Assembly (NCBI RefSeq): GCF_013426205.1
Contig: NC_089425.1
Span: 3,162,001 to 3,226,000, forward strand
Source: Metarhizium brunneum
Taxonomy: Eukaryota; Ascomycota; Sordariomycetes; Hypocreales; Clavicipitaceae
Direction of reading: 5' to 3'
Length of the DNA stretch: 64,000 bases
Part shown: piece by piece, positions 10,787 to 20,890 of the stretch
Layout of the letters: each line of letters opens with the position of its first letter
Position numbering within the stretch: position 1 is the first letter of the stretch
Program-made: the position numbers and the translations under genes
The notes under the pieces: generated by a model
What the model was told of the DNA's origin: nothing
The model's input: only the letters and a program-made list of their open reading frames with translations
Database searches by the model: none

Positions 10787-11897
10787 ATGAAGAGCGGGAT
10801 CAGATACGGGATGACCCCCAGGAACATGTGGAGGCGTGGAAGTTATGCAACCATTATCATGTGGCGTAATCAGGGCGATTACGAGGAACCTAGAGCGCCA
10901 GGGGAGATTGCGCCTGAATTGTCTGTACCGAGGCCAAGTTGTCGCATTCCGCTTATAAGTCAAGAAACACTAGATGGAGTTCCCAGCCTTCACCAACACC
11001 GCTGGCAGGAAAACCGTGAGCCCAAGTTAAAACAGTCAAACTACAAGTGTCGCAGCATATAATTCCTAATGCCATCCTATTCCCGTTTTGTCTTGGCGTC
11101 CAAATTATTTGTCTCATGTCGGAGAACTCGGTGGATCACGCTGACGTGCCCACATGCCAAAAGGCTTGTCTGGGGAACCATGATCCATGCAATGTCTCAG
11201 CAGTATCTATCTACATGCATAAGTTGAACTTATTGTCGCATACCAGCCAAGACGGCTGCACCGGGTAAATGCGTTTCGAAAAGGGGGGTGACATCCCTTG
11301 TGGACAGCGCGCTTACGGCGGGCTGATGGGGGAAACAACGTCCATGTCACTTTCACCTTCGCTCCATCAGATCCGATATACTTGAGCGACATTGAAAATA
11401 ACTAGGCGGCATCGTATCCGGCAAGAAGGGAGAACAGGGCGAGAGAAGTGATCTGAAAGTCAGTTTTGGATTCTCTTCTCACCACACAGCCTTGCACATA
11501 GTACAGGCAACGCACTGCCAGCATGGGCTGCACCAGGAACATTGCGTCGATCAACTACGAAAGCAATCATGGCCAATCTGAAGATCGTTCGTCTCCCTGC
11601 TATCCTCTGGAATGTTGGCTGCTCTCAAAGCGGATCAGGAGACAGCTTCTGGCAACAGAAGGTACTCTTCATACGAGTCTCACCGTACTCGTCGGCAACG
11701 CAGGGACTGGAATGCGTTGTCCTCACAACTCGGGCTTCAGGGGGAAAAAGAGATATATTCCTGGAAGCCATGAAGCCCAAACTATTTATCGAAAACACCA
11801 AGCCAAAGGCTCCGTTTACTTTCTTTCGTAATCATCATTAATCTTGTAACACAGCTTTTATACTGTTCTCTTTTTTAAAAAATTCGATTTCGCTCCA
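10787..11897. other. Spacer between carbonic anhydrase and repeat-protein gene
   Basis: Short open frames only; nothing recognised. It includes the promoter side of the following gene. Confidence 0.5.
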
Positions 11898-13715
11898 ATG
11901 GTTCTGCCGGGGACCTTCCTCAAGCTGGGCCTCGGGCTCAATCCCCGTCGGGATCTTCGTTCCGGACAAGACGGCGCTCTCGTCCGCGTCGACCATGCCG
12001 CCGAAGGTACTCCGTCGTACGCGACAAACATTGAACGTTTTCACTACACGGTGAAACGGGCGCGGAGCATCATTGAGAGCCGCGACGCCACCGTGGCCGT
12101 GTCCCAGTCGGAAATTCACAGTATTTTGACCAAGATTGAGGAACTGGACCGGCAGGTGAGGGCGCTGCTACCGAACGGGCCCGAACCTACCTCGCCCGTT
12201 CCTAGGTTGGGGCCCGGATCCCAGCCTGCTTCTGACAAGACGAACGGCGCGGGCGGTGCCAGAGACCAGGACTGCGATGCAGAGAACTTGATCTATGACC
12301 TGGGAGCGAGAGCCGTCGTGGATGCGGACGGACATGTAAGTGGACACCCGTTATTCCGCCGAAATTCCAACTGCCCCATGGAGTCCGCCGTCAATGGCAA
12401 GAATCCCGCCAACGCCGGCGGTGCCTCCTCGGAGAACCACAAGTCCGGCAATCCCAAGGGGGCAGACGCCTCGGCCGAAGAAAAGCAAAAGTCCAAGGCC
12501 GAGGGTGGCAAAGGAAGTGCCGCGCTTGACGTCCCCGGCGGCGAAGCTCGCACCGGCTTGCCCCAGGTCGTGTCGGCCACGGTAGAAACGGTCGAGGTCA
12601 AGACTGTGCCCGTCAACGGGGCGCTGGTCATGACCACAGTCACCAGGACTACCACCAGGCTATCAACCGTCACAGTTGTACGACAGCACAAGGCCACGGG
12701 GTCTACGGCGGCAAAGCAGACGACGCCCGACGACACTACTGCCGCGGTGAAAAACCCCCAAGACGGCACCGGCAAGGGCGTCGAGAAGCCAAAGGTTGCC
12801 CAGAATGTCCCCGTGGCACCCAGCGCCGGCAGCTTCGCCCAGTTTTCCAACGACACCTCCAAGTTCTCGAATAGCACCGCGGCCAGCCATGCTTCTCAGG
12901 CAGCGGACCAAAAGACGGCGGACGTGACTGTTGATGACAAGTCTTTCAACCACACTGCTGTCGACAAGACGAAAGGGCCTGAGCAAATCGGCAGCACGCC
13001 CGTGCAGGAAAGCGAAGAAGCGGGAAACGTCACAGCCCCTCAAGACGCGGCCAGCCTCGCTCCGGAAAAGTCTGCCAATCACACCGCCGCGTCGGACAAG
13101 GTCGTCGGCACTCCTGGCCAGCAGCAGCCGGCGAATCTCACCGGGACCGAAGACTCGGGGACAAAGGTCGCCAACACCACGGCGGATAACGTCGCCAGCA
13201 CGCCTAATCAGCAGCCGGTGAATCTCACCGAGACTGGAGACGCCGGGGAAAAGGCCTCCAACACCGCGGCGGATACAGTCGCCAGCACGCCTAACCAGCA
13301 GCCGGCAAATCTTACCGAGGCCGAAGGTCCCGGGAAGGAAACCTCCAACACCGCGGCGGATACAGTCGCCAACACGCCTAATCAGCAGCAGCCGCCGAAT
13401 CTCACCGGGACCGAAGACGCCGGGGAAAAGGCCGCTGGCACCGTAGCCGATGACAAGTCCTTGAGCAGCGCACCTGAGCCGGGTACAAACCCCGCTCCAG
13501 ACGCCGGCAATCCAAACGGAAGAGTCAAGGTCATCACTGTCGTCCCTATCCCCGCCCAGTTGGGCGGCGCGTCGCCTGCCGCGGCTACTGCCGCCGGGAG
13601 CCCAGACATGGCGAGGAAGGCCGAGCCGGCCGTCAGTGCTGCAGTCGGGGCCAACGAGGCTGTGCGCCGAGCGGAGACGGGCTTCATGACGGTGCGGGTG
13701 CCCGGGTCCAAGTAA
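11898..13715 (+). CDS. Repeat-rich, low-complexity protein of unknown function
   Basis: Uninterrupted 605-codon frame from ATG 11898 to TAA 13713-13715. Residues about 1-95 are the only part that looks folded, including a likely helical stretch with I-H-S-I-L-T-K-I-E-E-L-D-R-Q-V. The rest is rich in Ala, Thr, Asn, Pro and Gly and probably disordered, with a V-T-R-T-T-T-type beta-prone patch near residues 235-260. From about residue 394 to 514 there are four tandem copies of a 29-31 residue unit containing N-[TH]-[TA]-A-[DS]..., T-P-N-Q-Q and a glycosylatable N-L-T. The many N-x-T sequons hint at secretion, but no clear signal peptide follows the chosen ATG, so an upstream exon may be missing. 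Long antisense frames here reflect GC-rich third positions. No family recognised. Confidence 0.6.
   Translation: MVLPGTFLKLGLGLNPRRDLRSGQDGALVRVDHAAEGTPSYATNIERFHYTVKRARSIIESRDATVAVSQSEIHSILTKIEELDRQVRALLPNGPEPTSPVPRLGPGSQPASDKTNGAGGARDQDCDAENLIYDLGARAVVDADGHVSGHPLFRRNSNCPMESAVNGKNPANAGGASSENHKSGNPKGADASAEEKQKSKAEGGKGSAALDVPGGEARTGLPQVVSATVETVEVKTVPVNGALVMTTVTRTTTRLSTVTVVRQHKATGSTAAKQTTPDDTTAAVKNPQDGTGKGVEKPKVAQNVPVAPSAGSFAQFSNDTSKFSNSTAASHASQAADQKTADVTVDDKSFNHTAVDKTKGPEQIGSTPVQESEEAGNVTAPQDAASLAPEKSANHTAASDKVVGTPGQQQPANLTGTEDSGTKVANTTADNVASTPNQQPVNLTETGDAGEKASNTAADTVASTPNQQPANLTEAEGPGKETSNTAADTVANTPNQQQPPNLTGTEDAGEKAAGTVADDKSLSSAPEPGTNPAPDAGNPNGRVKVITVVPIPAQLGGASPAAATAAGSPDMARKAEPAVSAAVGANEAVRRAETGFMTVRVPGSK
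13077..13440 (+). repeat. Four in-frame ~90-bp tandem repeats with N-L-T sequons
   Basis: Four successive units each carry a T-P-[NG]-Q-Q-(Q)-P-x-N-L-T core followed by an acidic Gly/Glu segment and Asn-Thr/His. Copies 2-4 are closest at the DNA level; copy 1 is more diverged, and older remnants precede it. Confidence 0.85.
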
Positions 13716-15078
13716 GTGATGGGTGTGTGAGACGCAGGGCAAGGAGGAGGGAGGAGGGAGGAGGGGAGAATCAGGTTTTCAAGTTGGCGACACGGCATGA
13801 GGTCTACGCCGTGATTCGCACGCCTTCGTTTACTATTTTCCTTTGTCGGACTTTTCTTGGGCTTCGGCAGGTACACGTGCTGTCGTGCCTTGTTTCTTTG
13901 GCTGGGATGATCGTGTTGGGCATGTATGATGATAATGGTGGAGAAGTTGGGACGGGCAGGGACTCTGGGCTCGGGCTTCGGCTTCAGATAGTAGTAGTAC
14001 AACGACTCACGCAGATGGCGATAGTTGCTCATTCACCCTTTTTTTTGTCTTGGCTGCTTGACCACCTCTACACACGTGGCCAAGGTGGATGTTGTTGCGT
14101 AATGAGAACATTGAATGCAGCGCAGCTCGAGCAGAGACGTGCAAGCCCTAACCCATGTAAGACGTCCGGCAGATGCGCTTTTGCCTGACCGGCGCACAAA
14201 AAGTCCACCAGACCCAACATGACAACAAGGTGGCAGCAAGAGCCCCGGGTCCGATCTCGTCGTCTGTGGCCGGAACGATTCCGGCCAATGGGCCAACGAG
14301 AAGCCAGGCACGGCGCAGATTGGGGCAGATTGGCGCCGGGCAGAGTCGGCATCATGTGGGGCAAAGCGCCTCGTACGGGCAAAGCGCCTTATCTCGCCCA
14401 TTGTTTGGGGCCCCGAGTCTCCCCACAAATCCCATGGACGACGTACATGTATGGAGAAGCTGACTCCGTCGCGTCGCAGACAACGGCCAGTGCCATGGAG
14501 AGCATTGTAAAGCATGACCATTTACCCCGGATTTCGCAGCCTCGAATACACGCTGGACAGAGACGTCCGCCGCCGCCGCGCCTGGCACCCGGCCGACAGG
14601 CGGCAGCAATTAGGGCCAAAGCCGCCGACTCTGTTGTCCAATGTCGACCATGCGTGGCCGTCGAGGCCCCGAGCCGCCGAGCTGTCTCGTCCGCATATCG
14701 GGCGTGCTCGCGCCGCGGCGGCAGCGTCCCGGCTTTGCTTGTGCATTTCTCTTACGTGGCGAATGCAAAGAGGACGATAGCCATCCTTCCAATGACGGGC
14801 CAGGCTGAGGGTCTCGCCCTCCGATGTTGCTGCGCATCGTGACCCTATCCCCGCTTGTGAGGCCGGAATGCATTCCGGCCACGGGGTACTTAGGCGGCGC
14901 CGCGAGCCCGGACGTCGAGTTGCGATTCTGATTCTTTTCAATTCATCGCCCAGACGGCCTTGTATCGAGCTCGGCGTGCCCGCCATCAATTTTGTCCTAT
15001 TTTTGCCATTTTACTTGGTCCCCGGCTTGCACACGCTGCCCTAGGCACCACTTACACCACTTACACGCCTTGAGCACT
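13716..15078. other. GC-rich spacer upstream of the IDO gene
   Basis: No supported gene. Overlapping frames on both strands are consistent with GC-rich noncoding DNA. Confidence 0.5.
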
Positions 15079-15200
15079 TATACACACACACATACACACT
15101 ACATCATCACACACACATAACACACTACACTATCACACACACACAACACACTACACTATCACACACACATATCACACACACAACACACAACACGCGCACA
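15079..15200. repeat. (CA)n-rich microsatellite reaching the IDO start codon
   Basis: Imperfect CA dinucleotide runs interrupted by TACA, TAT and ACT units fill the 120 bases before the ATG at 15201, so they lie in the presumed 5' leader or core promoter. The segment includes a near-duplicated block (cacactacactatcacacacaca, twice). Confidence 0.9.
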
Positions 15201-16735
15201 ATGGGTTCTATTGGCACCGCTCCCCCCTTCCGGGTCCTGGAAGACCCTCGTCCCCACGACAAGTCCCTCCCTGCCTTCATGGTGTCTACCACGCGAGGTT
15301 TCCTCCCTCGCCTGGACCCTGTTGTCACGCTGCCCAAGGAGTTTGAGCCCCTCGAGTCGCTGCTGCAGCGCATGCCCGTCAAGACGCTCTCCGGGGAGCC
15401 GGGTCTTCTCGCGTCCGGCAAGCTGGGCCCCGTTGTGGACAATGAGTTCCCCGACCTGACCGACGAGATGGACAAGTACAAGGACGACTTGCCCATGATG
15501 AATGCCCTGTACCGCGACTACTCCTTCCTGGCCTCTGCGTATCTGCTCGAGCCCTGCCACGAGCGCTTCGTCAGGGGCGAGGAGTACGGCCTCGGCAGAC
15601 AGACTCTGCCCAAGAACATTGCACGGCCCATTGCCCGCTGTGCCGAAATGTAAGCCTCTGCCGCTTTTATACATGTATGTAGTTACATGGTACTGACACG
15701 TGTCGCAGCGCCGGCTTCATGCCCTTTATGGAATACGCCGGCTCCTACGCCCTGTACAACTACCGCCTGGAAGACCCCGAGCAGGGCCTCGAGTACTCCA
15801 ACCTCCGCCTCATCCGCGCCTTCGAGCACGGCCTGGACCCTACCTCGTCCGAGGCCGGCTTCGTCCTCGTCCACGTCGACATGGTCAAGAACTCGGGCCC
15901 CCTGGTCGCCGGCACCGTCAAGTGCCTCGACGTCGGGTCCAGCATCACGACGCCCCTGGGCACCGCCCCCCAGCGCGCCGCCTTCAACTCGGGCCTGGCC
16001 GAGATCCTCGGGGCCCTGCAAAAGATCAACTCGGTCATGGAGACCATGTGGGGGAAGTCCCGCCCGACCGAGTACACCAGCTTCCGCACCTTCATCTTCG
16101 GCATCACGTCGCAGTCCATGTTCCCCCACGGCGTCGTCTACGAGGGCCTCAACGACGGCAAGCCCATGTCGTTCCGCGGCGAGAGCGGCGCCAACGACTC
16201 CATGGTGCCCCTGATGGACAACCTGCTGCAGGTGCCCATGCCCAACACGCCGCTGACCGACATCCTGAAGGACTTCCGCAAGTACAGGCCCAGCAACCAC
16301 AAGGACTTTCTGCTGCACGTCAAGGAGGTCTCGGAGAGCCACGACCTGCGCGGCTTCGCGCTCGCCCTCAAGGCCAAGCCCACTACGGACGAGGAGAAGG
16401 ACCTGGTGAGGGAGTCGCGCAGCTTGTGGCTGCAGATTCTCGACCAGGTGCGCGATTTCCGCTGGCGCCACTGGTGCTTCGCTAGGGAGTACATCCTGAA
16501 GAGGACGTCGCATCCTACGGCTACTGGGGGGAGCCCGATTGTGACGTGGCTGCCGAACCAGCTGGAGGCTGTGCTGGCGGAGATGGCGAACATTAATGAG
16601 ATTGCGGGCAAGGATGATGCGAGGGGACTGGGCAAGACGTGCGAGGACGTCATGGACGCGGCGCTGCGGCAGAAGGAGACGCTGCGCAAGGAGGTGGACA
16701 AGTACTGCGCTGAGCGTGGCGTGTCGCGGAGCTGA
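15201..16735 (+). CDS. Indoleamine 2,3-dioxygenase family heme enzyme
   Basis: Exons 15201-15649 and 15709-16735 (59-nt intron, GTAAG...CGCAG) give 491 residues, a normal length for fungal IDOs. IDO hallmarks are seen: L-P-x-x-F-x-P-L near the start, M-E-Y-A-G-S-Y-A-L-Y-N-Y just after the intron, F-R-G-E-S-G-A-N around residue 305, and R-W-R-H-W near residue 404, whose His aligns with the proximal heme ligand. H-P-T-A-T-G-G-S-P-I-V-T-W-L-P-N-Q then follows. The family oxidatively opens the indole ring of tryptophan to N-formylkynurenine, the first step of the kynurenine/de novo NAD route (yeast Bna2). Fungi often have several paralogues, some with weak tryptophan activity, so the substrate is inferred. 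The ATG directly follows a CA-repeat tract. Confidence 0.95.
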
Positions 16736-17898
16736 GTCTGGTACGGTGTGTGTGAAAAGAGAATGTTTGATAGTGCGAAAAGTATGTTGTAGTTGATTTG
16801 ATTGAGGTATTGCCTTGACTCTGGCGTCTGCTGTGATTATCGTGTATCTACATGCCGAGTGTGTAGAAGGCATTCTTGCGTCAGTTTTCTAACTCGTTTA
16901 TTTGTGACCTTTTTTTCTATCATGACTCGAGCTTTAATAACTGTCTTTATTGCTTTACATGGTCCGCGTTTGTTTTAAATGGTTTGTGAAATTCCTCAAA
17001 ACGTGGCGGCGCTGTGCTCTCGCGGCTGACCAGATTCCCTTGCTCGCCGTGACCTTTGTTTTTCATGATCAAGTTGTTTATCGTTTCCCTCTCAGGCAAA
17101 TGATAATACAAGCATGATACAAGTATCATATAAGCACAACATGTGGTAACACATTATTAGGCTGTACTAAGCCGAGAACAGCAAGAGACGAAAAAATAGA
17201 CCGTCTGCGCATCATGACGCATCAGATTGAGTCAACTAGCAAAAATGACGCAATGCAGGATACAAGGTTGACGCTAGACATGGTTCTAAGCTTAATTCGT
17301 CTTCACGTGGAAGCACAGTCTCGAAAAATATAAGACGGCGCGAAGCCAAGCTTGACGACATGGAAAGGCAAACCAGTGTTCCTCAGATGATACCTGGCCA
17401 CGCGCTCTATGCCACAGTCAATGCATTACTGTATACTTGTCAATGGATCTGCTACATGCAGACAGCAGCTTTCGCATCTATCCAGCTACAATAAAGAACT
17501 CGGCCATCAGTCTGCAGGTGCGCATCCCAACTCTGGCAAGCCACAGACCTGAAATTCTAAACATGTCAGTATATCAAGATTTCTCTAGCCACCCTATCCC
17601 AATACCAATACTCGGGCAAGCGAGGCATCAAGCAGGGCCCAATTGTACAAACACTGTGTGCCTAAACCAGAGAGTCGTCACATACCGGGCGAGAGTTGAG
17701 TGTATACGCGTCGCGATGCGTACATGTACGACTGGAAGCTGACGGATGATGATTCATGATTCATGAAACGCCAAAAATGAACTCTACACATGTGTCCGCC
17801 AGTCTTCGCTCACCCCCGAGGACCTAAATATACAGACGGAGGGCACACAAAAGCGAAGCCGCCACGTTTGTGCCCAAAACACAGACGTCCAAGCCAAC
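16736..17898. other. Spacer between IDO and protease-homologue genes
   Basis: No gene supported. It contains the IDO 3' region and a probable TATA-like taaatata about 75 bases before the next ATG. Confidence 0.5.
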
Positions 17899-18792
17899 AT
17901 GATCAAGTTCACGCTGCCCACGGCCCTCGGCCTCCTCAGCGCCCTCGCACCATGGCCCTCCACGGCCATCAACGGCGGCCAAATCGTCCCCTTCGGCACG
18001 TTCCCCTACATCGTCAGCATGCACCGGCAACACACGCAGATCGGGCAGGCAACCCCGGTCGCCCCCGGCAAGACCCGCGACCGAGACCGCTGCACCGGCG
18101 TGCTCATCACCAAAAACCTCGTCCTCACCGCCGCCATCTGCATCCCGAACCAGAGGATCGGCCAGACCATGGTGACGCTCAACGCCACGGTGCAGAGGCG
18201 CCCGAAGAAGTACGGCAACGTGGTGCAGCTCAAGGACTACTTCTTCCCGCACGAGTACCTCAAGGGCGACGGCGAGTACGACATCGCCATCTTCGAGGTC
18301 CAGGACACGCACAACGTGACGCAGTTCGCCAAGCTACCCTCGAGGGGCCAGGTCCCGAGGGAGGGCGAGCTGGCCATGATCCTGGGCGCCGGCATGGTGC
18401 TGTGGTTTCCCATCCCGGACGTGCCCGTCAAGAACCTGACCGTGCCCGTCATCAGCCTCGAGAGCTGCAGGGCGCGCATGGCCGACGTCCAGATCGTCGG
18501 CACCGACAAGTTCTGCACCCGGCAGTGCTACGACTCGGACTACTACGGCCTGTGCGAGGGCGATTGGGGCGGCCCGGTCCTGATCAACGACACCGTCGTC
18601 GGCGTCATCGCCGAGTCGCCCACGTGTACCAAGAGGTATCGGCCGTGTTTTCCCGGCGTCATGACCCTCGTCGCCGAGCATCTCACCTTTATCGAGCAAA
18701 TGATGTCCATCTATGCTGATTCCTTCATAAACGACGGCCACCTGTGGACCAAGAGGCCCTTTTCCAAGACGGAAGGCGATCTCCGTTGGTGA
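17899..18792 (+). CDS. Secreted trypsin-fold protein lacking catalytic His and Ser (pseudoprotease)
   Basis: Single exon, 297 residues, with a good signal peptide (hydrophobic to about residue 23). The mature end would be I-N-G-G, matching the I-V-G-G start of activated S1 proteases, followed by F-P-Y-I-V-S-M. The chymotrypsin framework is clear, but two of three triad positions are replaced. The T-A-A-H-C motif reads T-A-A-I-C (Ile80) and G-D-S-G-G-P reads G-D-W-G-G-P (Trp223). The Asp in Y-D-I-A-I (Asp128) is kept. Cysteines near both sites remain, so the fold is probably preserved. By family knowledge it cannot act as a serine protease, so a binding, decoy or regulatory role is an inference. 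N-x-T/S sequons suggest glycosylation. The intact frame argues against a decayed pseudogene. Confidence 0.88.
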   Translation: MIKFTLPTALGLLSALAPWPSTAINGGQIVPFGTFPYIVSMHRQHTQIGQATPVAPGKTRDRDRCTGVLITKNLVLTAAICIPNQRIGQTMVTLNATVQRRPKKYGNVVQLKDYFFPHEYLKGDGEYDIAIFEVQDTHNVTQFAKLPSRGQVPREGELAMILGAGMVLWFPIPDVPVKNLTVPVISLESCRARMADVQIVGTDKFCTRQCYDSDYYGLCEGDWGGPVLINDTVVGVIAESPTCTKRYRPCFPGVMTLVAEHLTFIEQMMSIYADSFINDGHLWTKRPFSKTEGDLRW

Positions 18793-19330
18793 CTGGGTCA
18801 TACGACTGCCTGGCTATGTCTATGTCTCTCTTCTCTATTCTGATGGCGGCGACGAGTATCACGACGCTTCCATGTTTGTTCCAGCTGAAAATACATGTCT
18901 CTCCGAATTGAGTCATTTGCATGCAAACAGACCAAGGGCCCGACCTCATTGGCCCAGCCGCCACCGACATCAAGCAGCAGCAGCAGTCATACGGAGTACT
19001 GGATAATGTTACACAATAGCAGACAATAGCAGAGGGCGGCGTGCACAGACGGGAGCTTGGGCTCCCCGGCTCGCATCGTTGCTACATGTACCAACAGACT
19101 TGAGGGCAGTATCACGACGCGGTCCGGCAGCACGCATCTCGCGGGCCGCACGCCGAATTCGACGAGAAAAGAAGAGGAGGAGAAAGAAGAGGAAAAGAAG
19201 AAGGAAGGCAGCCAGTTGACCCTCCCGGCCACTGCGCCATGCCAAAATCCGTTCCCAGAGCGATCCGACGAACACGACAGCTACCAGCCGGGAAACATCA
19301 CTGACCAGACCTCCATCCATCGCCTCGGCC
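18793..19330. other. Spacer with one TACGGAGTA copy
   Basis: Contains tacggagtactgg near 18990 and a purine-rich tract near 19160-19210. No gene supported. Confidence 0.5.
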
Positions 19331-20397
19331 ATGTCTCGAGACTCTCCGTCCCGCACGCTCTCTGCACCGACGACGCTCCCTCAACAACCGCCCGCGTCCG
19401 CGTTGGCCGCCGCATCGCCTCCCTCGCTCGCCAAGCGAGACGGCACCTGCGGCAACGGCCATCACAACTGTATGTAGCTTGACGCCCCGAGCCCATCCCC
19501 CCATCTCCTCTCCTCCCCCTTCCTCCTCGTCACCGCGCCGGTGCTCATTCATCCCATCCAGGTCTCGACATCAACCAGCCCGACGCCTGCTGCGACAACC
19601 AGAGCTACTGCTTCGTCAACAAGTCCAACGAGGCCGGGTGCTGCGCCATCGGCTCCAACTGCCCCGACGACTCGCTCTGCAAAAGCGACTTCTACTACTG
19701 CACCACCACCCTGGCCCTCGGCGGCGTCACGGCCGGCGGCAATTCCACCACCAAGGGCTGCTGCGGCAGGCAGTGCCCCCAGACGAGCTACTACCTCTGC
19801 CCGTCGAGCCTCGGCGGGAAATGCTGCCCCTTCGACGCCGACTGCCAGGCCGGCGGGAACTGCGTCATGACGCGGACGGCTTCCCCAACCAAGCCGACCA
19901 CCACGGCCACGACCACGCCCGCAGACGCCTGCCCGACGTGCTCGCCGGCCGTCTCGGTGATTGAATTCGACGGCCTGTCGTCGGGCGCCAAGGCAGGCAT
20001 CGGCGTGGGCGTCGCGCTGGGCACGTCGCTGCTCATCGCGCTGCTGGTCTCCCTCTTCGTCCTGCACAGGCGCCGCGCAGCCGCCCGCCGGGACAAGTTT
20101 GCAGCCGAAATGGACGCCGCGAACCGCGCAGAGCTCACGGGCACAGAGGTACAGGTTGCCCAGGGGCCCGACGCGGATGCCACGCTCGTCGAAATGGCAG
20201 AGAACCAGGCCTCGCCTGACCCCCAGCCGGAGCGGCCAGTCTCGCCGTGGGAAGGCGCCAATGTCGAAACCATCGACGGCCTGTTCGAACTCGACGGGTC
20301 GCAGCAGGTCGTGCATACATGTGATGCTCCAGAGCCTGCGCCGCCGCCGCCGCCGGAACCAAACGTCTGTTTCCCAAGTCACTTGGGAAAGGGGTAG
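19331..20397 (+). CDS. Cys-rich single-pass membrane protein, unknown function
   Basis: Exons 19331-19469 and 19562-20397 (92-nt intron) join in frame to 324 residues, restoring a continuous Cys-rich reading (H-N-C then L-D-I-N-Q). Roughly residues 40-150 hold many cysteines in repeated patterns (C-C-D-N-Q-S-Y-C, G-C-C-A-I-G-S-N-C, G-C-C-G-R-Q-C, K-C-C-P-F-D-A-D-C). A Thr/Pro linker and a strong transmembrane helix at about 191-214 come next, stopped by R-R-R, then an acidic Pro-rich cytosolic tail of about 110 residues. The layout is that of a fungal wall or surface sensor (WSC-like logic), but the Cys spacing is not a WSC or CFEM domain I recognise. The start is uncertain: no good signal peptide follows ATG 19331, so an upstream exon may exist. 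Confidence 0.7.
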
Positions 20398-20890
20398 CAG
20401 ATTGTGCAATCTAGTGCCGGAGGACGTTATAAGAGCCCAGGGCATGGTGCAGATGGAATAACGGTGCAGAACAAATAGCAAACAAACATGCAAGGACAGA
20501 CCATTAATCATAATCTTGTTTCGGGGCAGGACGACGCAGGGTCAGAGTAATAAGGCAGCCCTCTTATCTATTTATGCAACGCCAGACCTATTCGTACACG
20601 ATATTCGTAAATTCCATAAACCACAGCGCAGAATCCAATGCTTTTGCAGTCTTTTAAAAAAACGCCTCGCATATTAAACCATCCAACGCCTCCACAGTAC
20701 AAAAAAAGAGCAAAGAAAACACGGGGGAAAAAAAAAGATTAGCTGCGCTCGTAGTTATGACAAGTAACAAATGAAAAAAGACACAAGATGATAAAAAGTA
20801 ATGAAAATAGCCCTGAAAAAGGAAAAGAGGAAAGAAAAAAAATCTTACAACGCTGGCAGTCAACCGCCAAGATCCAATTCAACTTCCTAG
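20398..20890. other. AT-rich spacer between converging genes
   Basis: A- and T-runs (for example around 20700-20740 and 20820-20850) between the 3' ends of the Cys-rich membrane protein and cdc14 genes. No gene seen. Confidence 0.5.

Noticed and set aside
12293..13742. Long minus-strand open frames opposite the repeat-rich protein gene
   Set aside because: They mirror GC-rich third positions of the + strand gene, give Arg/Gly/Leu-rich low-complexity translations and have no recognisable domain.
15683..16873. 396-codon minus-strand frame opposite IDO
   Set aside because: Antisense shadow of a confident IDO exon; His/Arg/Leu/Val-rich without domain.
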